The notes under the pieces: generated by a model
What the model saw: the letters and a program-made list of their open reading frames with translations, nothing else
Database searches by the model: none
What the model was told of the DNA's origin: nothing
Shown: positions 16,138 to 23,367 of the stretch, in pieces
Numbering within the stretch: the first letter of the stretch is position 1
Layout of the letters: every line of letters starts with the position of its first letter
Translations under genes and position numbers: made by a program
Source of the DNA: Ectopseudomonas mendocina
GTDB taxonomy: Bacteria; Pseudomonadota; Gammaproteobacteria; Pseudomonadales; Pseudomonadaceae
Direction of reading: 5' to 3'
Assembly (NCBI RefSeq): GCF_016008875.1
Contig: NZ_JADTQG010000020.1
Location: 49,142 to 113,141 of the forward strand
DNA length: 64,000 nt

Positions 16138-18507
16138 CTAGCCAACGTCCGTTGCTTTCAACCTAAGCGCATTGAAAACCACCGAGGCTGAACTGACGCT
16201 CATTGCCAGAGCAGCGATCAAGGGCGACAGAAGATGTCCTGTCAGCGGATACAGCAGCCCGGCCGCTAGCGGGATTCCCATCGCGTTGTAGAGGAATGCA
16301 AAGGCAAGGTTCTGCCTCATGTTCTTCACCGTGGCCACCGACAAGGTGCGCGCCCGCAGGATGCCCATCAGGTCTCCCTTGACCAGGGTCACCTGGGCGC
16401 TGTTCATCGCCACGTCGGTGCCCGTGCCCATAGCGATGCCTACGTCGGCCCTGGCCAAGGCCGGCGCATCGTTGATGCCGTCGCCCGCCATGGCAACACG
16501 CCGGCCATAGCTCTGCAGTTCGGCGACTAATTTCTCCTTGTCCTGCGGTTTCACCTCGCCATGCACCTCCTCGATGCCTAACTGCTTCGCCACGGCTCTT
16601 GCTGTGGTGAGGCCATCGCCAGTGGCCATGATGACCTTCACGTCAGCGTTCTGGAGTTGAGCAACAGCCTGTTGGGAGGTCGGTTTGATTGGATCGGAAA
16701 CGGCCAGGAGACCCGCCAGGCGACCATCGACGGCCAGATAGATGATGCTGATGCCCTCCAGGCGCAGTTGCTCTGCACGGTTACGCAGCGGAGTAATATC
16801 GACGCCCGCCTCCTCCATCAACGCTGTGTTCCCAAGCTGCAGTTGATGGCCATCGACCTGTCCGCGTACACCAATACCTGAGCCAGATTCGAAGGTCTCC
16901 GGTTTCACCAGGGCAAGACCCTGTTCACGCGCATGATCGACAATGGCATGCGCCAGCGGATGCTCGCTGCCCTGGTCGAGGCTTGCGGCCAAGCGCAGAA
17001 CCTCGACCGAGTCGAACGGCCCGGTTCCCTCTGCACTATGAAAGGCCGGCCGCCCCTGCGTCAGTGTCCCGGTCTTGTCGACGATCAAGGTGTCGATTTT
17101 GCAGAGGTTCTCGATAGCGCTGGCATCGCGGAACAACACACCGCTGCTGGCGGCCTTGCCGGTCGCGACCATGACCGACATCGGCGTTGCCAAGCCCAGG
17201 GCGCATGGGCAGGCAATGATCAGTACGGCCACAGCGTTGATCAGGCCAAATACCCAACCTGATTCCGGCCCGAACACCCCCCAGCCAAAAAATGTCAGGA
17301 TCGCGATCAGGATCACCCCCACCACGAAATACCCTGCCACGGCATCGGCCATACGCTGCATGGGCGCCTTGGAACGCTGGGCCTTAGCCACCATCTGGAC
17401 GATCTGCGACAACATGGTTTCGGCGCCCACCTTCTGCGCTTCCATCACCAGGCTGCCGTGGGTGTTCAGGGTGGCACCGATGAGGGTATCCCCTGCCCGC
17501 TTGGTGACGGGCACCGGCTCGCCGGTGAGCATCGACTCGTCGACAGCGCTCTCGCCCTCCAGCACGGTGCCATCCACCGGGACTTTTTCGCCCGGCCGGA
17601 CACGCAAGTGGTCACCCTGATGGACGTGGGTCAGCGGAATATCTTCTTCCTGGCCGTCAGGCCTGATGCGCCGGGCAGTCTTGGGGGCCAATCCCAGCAG
17701 TGACTTAATGGCGGCAGAGGTCTGCGAGCGGGCTTTGAGTTCGAGCATCTGGCCCAACAGCGTGAGCGAGATGATCACCGCGGCGGCCTCGAAGTAGACG
17801 CCGATGCGTCCATCCTGAACGAAGGCCGCCGGGAACCACTGCGGCACCAGGGTGGCTGCCACGCTGTAGAGGTAGGCGGCTGCAGTTCCTAATCCGATCA
17901 GGGTCCACATATTAGGGCTGCGTTGCCGGATGGAGTCTATTCCGCGAGTGAAAAATACCCAGCCACCCCAAAGCGTCACGGGCGTTGCCAGTACCAGCTC
18001 AACCCAGTTCTGGGATGTTCCATGGAACAGCTGCAAGGAATGACCAGCCATCGCCAGCACGGTCACGATGACGGTCAATGGCAGGGTCCACCAGAACCGT
18101 CGCGAAAAGTCTTTCAGCTCCGGATTTTCTTCGTCCTCCAGCTCTGGAATGACGGGTTCGAGCGTCATCCCACAGATCGGGCAGTTGCCAGGGCTCGGTT
18201 GGCGAATCTCGGGATGCATCGGGCAGGTGTATTCAGCCCCCAGTCCTGCCTGAGTTGAGTACTCTGGCCGAGCGGCATGCTGGTGGTGCCCGGCATGCGA
18301 TTGATGGCTCAAGTACTGATGAGGGGCTGCCTGGAACTTCTCCTGGCATTTTGTACTGCAGAACCGATAGGCCCTTCCCTCAAAGTTCTCCTGGTAAGGA
18401 CTATCAGATTTGACCTCCATGCCACACACCGGATCGCGTGGGCTCTCTGGATGGCCGTGCGAGTGATGTGCATGGCCCTGGTCATGATGGCAGGAGGTCT
18501 TTTGCAT
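16138..18507 (-). CDS. Cu(I)-exporting P1B-type ATPase
   Basis: 789 aa. The His-rich N-terminus (HHDQGHAHHSHGH) is followed by a YHS domain (DPVCGMEVKSD, residues about 25-68) and a heavy-metal-binding segment YTCPMHPEIRQ...CPICGMTLEP (about 93-118) in place of an HMA domain. Eight membrane helices; the CPC metal motif ACPCALGLATP; phosphorylation site DKTGTLTQ; ATP-binding GSEHPLAHA; hinge GDGINDAPALA; C-terminal metal-site MSVSSASVVFNALRLK. These place it in the Cu(I)/Ag(I) group. It exports copper to the periplasm. It lies 5 bp after the DUF2933 gene. Confidence 0.96.
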   Translation of the reverse strand: MQKTSCHHDQGHAHHSHGHPESPRDPVCGMEVKSDSPYQENFEGRAYRFCSTKCQEKFQAAPHQYLSHQSHAGHHQHAARPEYSTQAGLGAEYTCPMHPEIRQPSPGNCPICGMTLEPVIPELEDEENPELKDFSRRFWWTLPLTVIVTVLAMAGHSLQLFHGTSQNWVELVLATPVTLWGGWVFFTRGIDSIRQRSPNMWTLIGLGTAAAYLYSVAATLVPQWFPAAFVQDGRIGVYFEAAAVIISLTLLGQMLELKARSQTSAAIKSLLGLAPKTARRIRPDGQEEDIPLTHVHQGDHLRVRPGEKVPVDGTVLEGESAVDESMLTGEPVPVTKRAGDTLIGATLNTHGSLVMEAQKVGAETMLSQIVQMVAKAQRSKAPMQRMADAVAGYFVVGVILIAILTFFGWGVFGPESGWVFGLINAVAVLIIACPCALGLATPMSVMVATGKAASSGVLFRDASAIENLCKIDTLIVDKTGTLTQGRPAFHSAEGTGPFDSVEVLRLAASLDQGSEHPLAHAIVDHAREQGLALVKPETFESGSGIGVRGQVDGHQLQLGNTALMEEAGVDITPLRNRAEQLRLEGISIIYLAVDGRLAGLLAVSDPIKPTSQQAVAQLQNADVKVIMATGDGLTTARAVAKQLGIEEVHGEVKPQDKEKLVAELQSYGRRVAMAGDGINDAPALARADVGIAMGTGTDVAMNSAQVTLVKGDLMGILRARTLSVATVKNMRQNLAFAFLYNAMGIPLAAGLLYPLTGHLLSPLIAALAMSVSSASVVFNALRLKATDVG

Positions 18508-18512
18508 TCGAG

Positions 18513-18761
18513 TTACTTCCTATTCTCGTCCTTGGAAACTGCGGCTCCGCTGGAGTGGGAGTGCCCGCCATGATTGTGGCCAAACAGATGCATCAGCGGG
18601 CATAGCAGCAGGATGAGGTATGGCAAAGCCTGCGAAAGATGACCGTAATGCTCGCGCGCGACATAGAAGATGCCGATTACGGCCAGCATGATCAGTGCGA
18701 TGCCAATCTTGCTCTTCCAAAAAGGTGGTTCCGTAGTGCCAGTGTGGTGCGTGTGATCCAT
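18513..18761 (-). CDS. DUF2933 small membrane protein
   Basis: 82 aa. His-rich N-terminus (MDHTHHTG), two hydrophobic helices (IALIMLAVIGIFYV and LSQALPYLILLLCPLMHLF) and a His-rich C-terminus (GHNHGGHSH). The pattern ALPYLILLLCPLMHLFGHNHGGH is that of DUF2933 proteins found next to copper ATPases. Function not known; possible metal delivery at the membrane. Only 5 bp separate it from the ATPase, so the two are co-translated. Confidence 0.88.
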   Translation of the reverse strand: MDHTHHTGTTEPPFWKSKIGIALIMLAVIGIFYVAREHYGHLSQALPYLILLLCPLMHLFGHNHGGHSHSSGAAVSKDENRK

Positions 18762-18840
18762 GACAATAGCCTCGGTTCAATGACCATAGAATCAGCATAG
18801 GTTGCTCTGGCCAAGCAGAGTTGACGCGTATCAATGGAGT

Positions 18841-19383
18841 TCAGCGTACGGTCACCTTACCGACCATTCCCGACTGATAATGTCCAGGAACATTGCAGGC
18901 GAACTCCAGATCAGTAGCGTCGGAGAAGGTCCAGATCAGCTCTTCGCGTGCACCTGGCTCGACCAGAACGCTGTTGGGATCGTCGTGCTCCATGCCGACC
19001 ATCTTCATGCCGCCTATGGCGTGGTCCATTTTGCTCATGTCATGCGCTGCAGTCGGGGACAGCGTGCCGTTCTGAAACATCGCAGCCATCTCTTTCTGAT
19101 GCGCAGCATGGGATGCCGCTTTGCCAAGGTTGAACTCGTGCAGCAGGGCTCCCTCGTTCAGCAGTACGAAGCGAACCGTCTCGCCCGCCTTGATTTCCAT
19201 TGCCTTGGGTTCAAAGAAGATGTCCCCCATCCGTACCTCGATGGTGCGATCTACTGCCTGACTATCTCCCGACTGGCCGATGCTGTCTTTGTTGTGGCCC
19301 GGGCTGGCCATCGCGTTGGCTGCGCTGAATAGCAAACCCACCGTGGTGATCAAAGAAAGGGATTTGAGGGGTAGGCGTTTCAT
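18841..19383 (-). CDS. periplasmic cupredoxin-like copper protein
   Basis: 180 aa. The signal peptide ends near ANAMA. A plastocyanin/azurin-like fold: the first His ligand in LLHEFNLG, then DLEFACNVPGHYQSGMVGKVTV near the C-terminus supplying Cys, His and Met of a type 1 site. A Met/His-rich insert (MSKMDHAIGGMKMVGMEHD) sits between. It resembles P. aeruginosa PA2807, which neighbours ptrA and copRS, as here. A weak CopR box lies 72-85 bp upstream of the ATG. A role in periplasmic copper storage or transfer is likely. Confidence 0.88.
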   Translation of the reverse strand: MKRLPLKSLSLITTVGLLFSAANAMASPGHNKDSIGQSGDSQAVDRTIEVRMGDIFFEPKAMEIKAGETVRFVLLNEGALLHEFNLGKAASHAAHQKEMAAMFQNGTLSPTAAHDMSKMDHAIGGMKMVGMEHDDPNSVLVEPGAREELIWTFSDATDLEFACNVPGHYQSGMVGKVTVR

Positions 19384-19454
19384 GGTTAGACCTCGCAGGG
19401 ATGCTGGAAATCTCATGCTATTACTCGCTTGCTGCCAGGCCGCTGACCCCAGAA

Positions 19455-19468
19455 CTACAATTGCGTCA
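19455..19468. promoter_or_regulatory. weak CopR box upstream of the cupredoxin gene
   Basis: CTACAATTGCGTCA; on the minus strand TGACG-CAAT-TGTAG, a degenerate copy of the TGACA-N4-TGTAA operator. Its place before the cupredoxin start supports it, but the match is partial. Confidence 0.5.
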
Positions 19469-19549
19469 GCTGGGAAAAAGCACGGCGCCACAAAGGCGCC
19501 GCTAGGCCAAAGGAGCAATCACGAAAGGCCTGGAAGATGGGGGAAATCT

Positions 19550-19909
19550 TTACTGATGGCATTCCTTGTCGGCCATCATCAGCTTGTGCTCTCGAATCAT
19601 TTGACCCAGCACGTCGTCTACCAGCTTGTCATGCTTCTCCATCCAGGCCAGATGCTCTTCGGCAGACATGTCTGGCGCGGGATGTTCATTGTGCAGCTGG
19701 CTCATGATGTCTTCGAGCATGTTCATATGCTCCTTCATGTGCACATGCCGCTCGCCGACCGGGGCCTTCTCCGCCTGGATCAGCACGGCTTCTGCTTTGT
19801 CGCGCATCTGCTGGATGCGCTCGAATACACGGTCGCTGCCCCCTTCGGCCCAAGCCATAGAAGACAGCAGTAGCGAACCAACCAGGAGCAAAGGTTTCAG
19901 CGATTTCAT
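19550..19909 (-). CDS. PtrA-domain periplasmic protein with Met/His-rich C-terminus
   Basis: 119 aa. Start MKSLKPLLLVGSLLLSSMAWA is a signal peptide, then EGGSDRVFERIQQMRDKAEAV, the same opening as the protein at 4117. The rest is helical and rich in His and Met (HVHMKEHMNMLEDIMSQLH, EEHLAWMEKHDKL, REHKLMM), ending KECHQ. It is probably a copper-inducible periplasmic protein that binds metal. It is divergent from copRS; the CopR box at 20039 lies between them. Confidence 0.85.
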   Translation of the reverse strand: MKSLKPLLLVGSLLLSSMAWAEGGSDRVFERIQQMRDKAEAVLIQAEKAPVGERHVHMKEHMNMLEDIMSQLHNEHPAPDMSAEEHLAWMEKHDKLVDDVLGQMIREHKLMMADKECHQ

Positions 19910-20038
19910 GGGGCAGTCTCCATCAGTGCAAACTATGGCCGGCACCTCTGCTTTTGGTCTGTCGAGGGCCGAGAGCACAACCTAGTACTCATGCTTGCAC
20001 CCTAGACAAGCCACCCTGTCAGTGAGCTGAAGTCAGAA

Positions 20039-20052
20039 TTACATTTTCGTAA
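20039..20052. promoter_or_regulatory. CopR box in the ptrA-like/copRS divergent region
   Basis: TTACATTTTCGTAA, inverted repeat TTACA-N4-(C)GTAA, 65 bp before copR ATG and 130 bp before the divergent gene. Suggests autoregulation of copRS and control of the divergent gene. Confidence 0.75.
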
Positions 20053-20116
20053 GCTTCTGGTTGGGGCCGCGGTTTGCCTGCAAACTCAGGCCACCCGACT
20101 TTTGGAGTCTGCACAC

Positions 20117-20794
20117 ATGAAACTACTGGTAGCTGAAGACGAACCCAAAACCGGTACGTACCTCCAGCAAGGTCTCACCGAGGCTGGGTTCAATGTCGAC
20201 CGGGTTATGACCGGTACAGATGCCCTTCAGCATGCACTTAGCGAAGCCTATGACCTGCTAATTCTGGATGTAATGATGCCTGGGCTGGACGGTTGGGAAG
20301 TGCTGCGCATGTTGCGCGCAGCAGGAAAAGACGTCCCCGTACTGTTCTTGACGGCACGCGATGGTGTGGAAGACCGCGTTAAAGGGTTGGAGCTGGGTGC
20401 GGACGACTACCTGATCAAGCCATTTGCTTTCTCAGAGCTTCTGGCCAGGGTCAGAACGCTGTTGCGCAGAGGTAATGGTTCGCCGACGCAGACCACCATG
20501 AAAATTGCCGATCTGGAAGTCGATCTGATGAAGCGGCGTGCGATCCGTGGCGGGAAAAGAATTGACCTGACCGCGAAGGAGTTTTCACTGCTGGAACTGC
20601 TACTGCGCCGGCGCGGCGAGGTGCTCCCGAAGTCGCTGATTGCCTCTCAGGTTTGGGACATGAATTTCGACAGCGACACCAATGTCATTGAGGTTGCGGT
20701 ACGCCGGCTACGCGCAAAAATCGATGACGATTTCGATCTCAAGCTGATTCATACCGCCCGCGGCATGGGATACATGATGGATGCTCCGGAGTGA
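20117..20794 (+). CDS. copR: copper response regulator CopR (OmpR family)
   Basis: 225 aa. Receiver domain MKLLVAEDEPKTGTYLQQGL with acidic pocket (E10, D11), phospho-Asp in YDLLILDVMMPGLDGWEV (residue ~52) and Lys in YLIKPFAFSELLARV; the C-terminal winged helix contains LTAKEFSLLELLLRR and DSDTNVIEVAVRRLRAKID. Chosen start has TTGGAG upstream. The paired sensor follows with a 3-bp gap and its ribosome site inside copR's 3' end. It would bind the four TTACA-type boxes. Confidence 0.95.
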   Translation: MKLLVAEDEPKTGTYLQQGLTEAGFNVDRVMTGTDALQHALSEAYDLLILDVMMPGLDGWEVLRMLRAAGKDVPVLFLTARDGVEDRVKGLELGADDYLIKPFAFSELLARVRTLLRRGNGSPTQTTMKIADLEVDLMKRRAIRGGKRIDLTAKEFSLLELLLRRRGEVLPKSLIASQVWDMNFDSDTNVIEVAVRRLRAKIDDDFDLKLIHTARGMGYMMDAPE

Positions 20795-20796
20795 AT

Positions 20797-22173
20797 ATGA
20801 AGCACCTTTCGCTGACCGCACGCATGAGCCTGATGTTCATGTCCGCGGCAATTGCAGTCCTGACGGTAGCAGGGCTGAGTTTCAATATGCTCAGCCAGCA
20901 CCACTTCAAGATGCTGGATCGGCAGGCCCTGGTGGAGAAACTCGAATCCGCCAAACATATCCTCAACAATGCTCGCGGTGAAGCGAGCCTTTCGGAAGAA
21001 TCACCGCAGTTGCGGGCCTTGCTGGGAGCCCATCAGGATCTGGCCGCCACTATCCTGGCCAGTGACGGTTCTGTACTGTTTTCCGACCCCAGAGCAGTCG
21101 AAGTACCTGAGCGTTTCAGACGTGCAAATGAGCAGAGCATGTGGGAGTGGCAGAACGGCCAACACATGTACCGTGGCATGACGGAGCAAATCTCGGTAGC
21201 CGATCAGGCTGAGCCGCTCACTGCGTTGCTGATTCTTGACGTCACCAATCACACACACTTTTTCGACACGCTGCAACGATGGTTTTGGATTGGATTGGTC
21301 ATCAGCGCCCTGTTCAGTGCCGCACTCGGCTGGGTGGTTGCTCGCAGTGGCCTCAAGCCTCTGCGGCAAGTCACTCGCGTGGCCTCCGGGATGTCCGCCC
21401 GATCATTGCAGGAGCGAATTCCTCTCGAACCAGTACCGCAAGAACTTCAGCAGTTAATTCTGTCCTTCAACGCGATGCTGGCTCGACTTGAAGAGGCCTT
21501 CATTCGACTCTCCAACTTCTCGGCGGACATCGCACACGAACTACGAACGCCCGTCAGCAACCTCATGACCCATACTGAGGTGGTCTTGAGCCATAAGCGC
21601 GACATCACCGCATACGAGGAGAACCTCTACTCCAACTTGGAAGAATTGAAGCGCATGTCTCGAATGATTGATGACATGCTGTTCTTGGCCAAGGCTGATA
21701 ATGGCTTAATCATCCCAGAGCAGGCCAGGATCGAACTGGCTGACGTAGTCTACAAGCTGTTTGACTACTACCACCTTCTGGCCGAAGAGCGCGGCATTGA
21801 GCTATCGCTCACAGGCAAAGGCCAAGTGCTGGGAGATCGGCTGATGCTTGATCGCGCGCTATCCAACTTGCTGTCCAATGCGCTGCGCTACACGCCGGCG
21901 GGACAGACAATTTCGGTTCTGATCCGCGAGACAGAGGACTCCACTACCTTCAGTATCGAGAACCCAGGGGACACAATCAGCTCAGAGCATCTAGAGAAGC
22001 TCTTCGACCGCTTTTACCGGGTTGACCCCGCTCGGCGGGAGGGCAGCCCGAGCAACGCCGGGCTCGGGCTTGCAATCACCCGATCCATCATTGAGGCTCA
22101 CAAAGGCCGCATCTGGTGCACCTCAGCGGCTAGCCTCACGGGCTTTCACATCGAATTGCCCCATCCCAGATAA
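20797..22173 (+). CDS. copS: copper sensor histidine kinase CopS
   Basis: 458 aa from ATG at 20797, preferred because GGAG lies 5 nt upstream; a GTG two codons earlier is less well placed. TM1 residues about 12-32, a periplasmic sensor domain (about 33-160), TM2 (WIGLVISALFSAALGWVV), HAMP, HisKA with IAHELRTPVSNL, and HATPase with NLLSNALRYTP, DRFYR and GLGLAI. It fits the heavy-metal sensor kinase family. It senses periplasmic Cu(I) and phosphorylates CopR. It is the last complete gene of the island before tRNA-Pro. Confidence 0.95.
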   Translation: MKHLSLTARMSLMFMSAAIAVLTVAGLSFNMLSQHHFKMLDRQALVEKLESAKHILNNARGEASLSEESPQLRALLGAHQDLAATILASDGSVLFSDPRAVEVPERFRRANEQSMWEWQNGQHMYRGMTEQISVADQAEPLTALLILDVTNHTHFFDTLQRWFWIGLVISALFSAALGWVVARSGLKPLRQVTRVASGMSARSLQERIPLEPVPQELQQLILSFNAMLARLEEAFIRLSNFSADIAHELRTPVSNLMTHTEVVLSHKRDITAYEENLYSNLEELKRMSRMIDDMLFLAKADNGLIIPEQARIELADVVYKLFDYYHLLAEERGIELSLTGKGQVLGDRLMLDRALSNLLSNALRYTPAGQTISVLIRETEDSTTFSIENPGDTISSEHLEKLFDRFYRVDPARREGSPSNAGLGLAITRSIIEAHKGRIWCTSAASLTGFHIELPHPR

Positions 22174-22525
22174 TGCCGGTCTGGCGGTAAGTAGGCTACA
22201 GCTAACCGCTAGCCCAACTTGACAGGGTGGGTGCAGGTGCAACTCGACTGAGCGCAGATTGCATTCGCCATCCAGATAGGTAACGAGCGGTGAGCTGACA
22301 CAAGAGCACCCCATTCGCTCTCGGGTAGCAGCTCATGAAGTTTGGAAACTGCATCCCCCGCGCTTGCCTCGCCAAGCCAAACCAATGCTCGGATGGCGTC
22401 CCCCGCTCCAGTAGCGCCAAGCACGTCAGGTTGCCGGAAGCCCTCACAGCCTAGCCAATCTCAATTGGCAACCAATTGGCAACCAGAAAGATAAAAATAG
22501 CACTAGCATCAAAAACCTACAGGCA
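22174..22525. other. intergenic region between copS and tRNA-Pro terminator, possible gene scrap
   Basis: About 350 bp. The minus strand has a frame from about 22460 to 22209 reading VLGATGAGDAIRALVWLGEA and LVSAHRSLPIWMANAI, with no good start, which looks like the 3' end of some gene. I cannot name the family. The rest (22450-22525) is AT-rich with the direct repeat TTGGCAACCAATTGGCAACC at 22466-22485. This is where the island meets the core genome. Confidence 0.35.
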
Positions 22526-22560
22526 TAAAAAAATCCAGTCACCGTTAAGTGGCTGGATTT
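22526..22560 (-). terminator. rho-independent terminator of tRNA-Pro
   Basis: Stem AAATCCAGCCAC / GTGACTGGATTT (minus strand) with a 6-nt loop and a following T-run, just downstream of the tRNA. Confidence 0.85.
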
Positions 22561-22572
22561 TCTAGGGTTTTT

Positions 22573-22649
22573 TGGTCGGGACGGAGTGATTCGAACACTC
22601 GACCCCTTGCACCCCATGCAAGTGCGCTACCGGGCTGCGCTACGCCCCG
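22573..22649 (-). tRNA. tRNA-Pro (anticodon GGG)
   Basis: 77 nt with encoded CCA. Acceptor CGGGGCG/CGTCCCG, anticodon stem CTTGC/GCAAG with loop ATGGGGT giving anticodon GGG, T-loop GTTCGAATC. The 3' end faces the copper island, the usual side for tRNA-targeted integration. Confidence 0.95.
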
Positions 22650-22724
22650 ACGATGCTTCCGGATGACCGGAAACGGGAGGAACTATACATTAAGCTTTTG
22701 AAATAAGGCAACTTTTTCTTCGCC

Positions 22725-23081
22725 TTACTTCCTCAGTACGTGCAGCACATCTTCGAGCTCGGCGATCATCTGCTTGATCAGCTGACGATACTGGGTGGTG
22801 TCGTCCTTGGCCTCGTCACCGGAAAGACGCTGACGCGCCCCGCCGATGGTAAAGCCCTGGTCGTACAGCAACGCCCGAATCTGCCGGATCATCAGCACGT
22901 CCTGGCGCTGGTAGTAGCGGCGGTTGCCCCGCCGCTTGACCGGGTTGAGCTGCGGGAACTCCTGCTCCCAATATCGCAACACGTGTGGTTTGACCGCGCA
23001 GAGTTCACTAACCTCACCAATGGTGAAGTAGCGTTTGCCGGGAATTGCCGGTAATTCGTCGTTATGACTTGGTTCCAGCAT
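22725..23081 (-). CDS. MerR-family regulator downstream of ihfA
   Basis: 118 aa. MerR-type HTH KRYFTIGEVSELCAVKPHVLRYWEQEF, then RRYYQRQDVLMIRQIRALL and a short C-terminal helix without Cys, so no metal site. The start overlaps the ihfA stop by 20 bp. Conserved in this place in Pseudomonas (pheT-ihfA-merR-tRNA-Pro); target genes unknown. Confidence 0.92.
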   Translation of the reverse strand: MLEPSHNDELPAIPGKRYFTIGEVSELCAVKPHVLRYWEQEFPQLNPVKRRGNRRYYQRQDVLMIRQIRALLYDQGFTIGGARQRLSGDEAKDDTTQYRQLIKQMIAELEDVLHVLRK

Positions 23082-23364
23082 AGGCCTCGACCCTGGCTTT
23101 CAATTTTTGCCCTGGACGAAAAGTGACCACACGGCGAGCCGTGATTGGAATCTCTTCCCCTGTTTTCGGGTTACGGCCCGGTCGCTGGCGCTTGTCGCGC
23201 AAGTCGAAGTTACCGAACCCGGAAAGCTTGACCTGTTCGTTCAGCTCAAGAGCCTGGCGGATCTCTTCAAAAAACAGCTCCACCAGTTCCTTGGCTTCCC
23301 GTTTGTTCAGGCCGAGCTCTTCATACAGACGTTCCGCCATTTCAGCTTTCGTCAGAGCCCCCAT
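23062..23364 (-). CDS. ihfA: integration host factor alpha subunit
   Basis: 100 aa. Opens MGALTKAEMAERLYEELGLN; HU/IHF fold with the beta-arm signature GFGNFDLRDKRQRPGRNPKTG and the intercalating Pro. Heterodimer partner of IhfB; bends DNA in recombination and transcription. It begins 3 bp after the pheT stop. Confidence 0.97.
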   Translation of the reverse strand: MGALTKAEMAERLYEELGLNKREAKELVELFFEEIRQALELNEQVKLSGFGNFDLRDKRQRPGRNPKTGEEIPITARRVVTFRPGQKLKARVEAYAGTKS

Positions 23365-23367
23365 ACG

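Noticed and set aside
22209..22460. Minus-strand frame with LVSAHRSLPIWMANAI as part of a toxin-antitoxin gene
   Set aside because: A faint resemblance to antitoxin C-termini only; no start and no partner gene.
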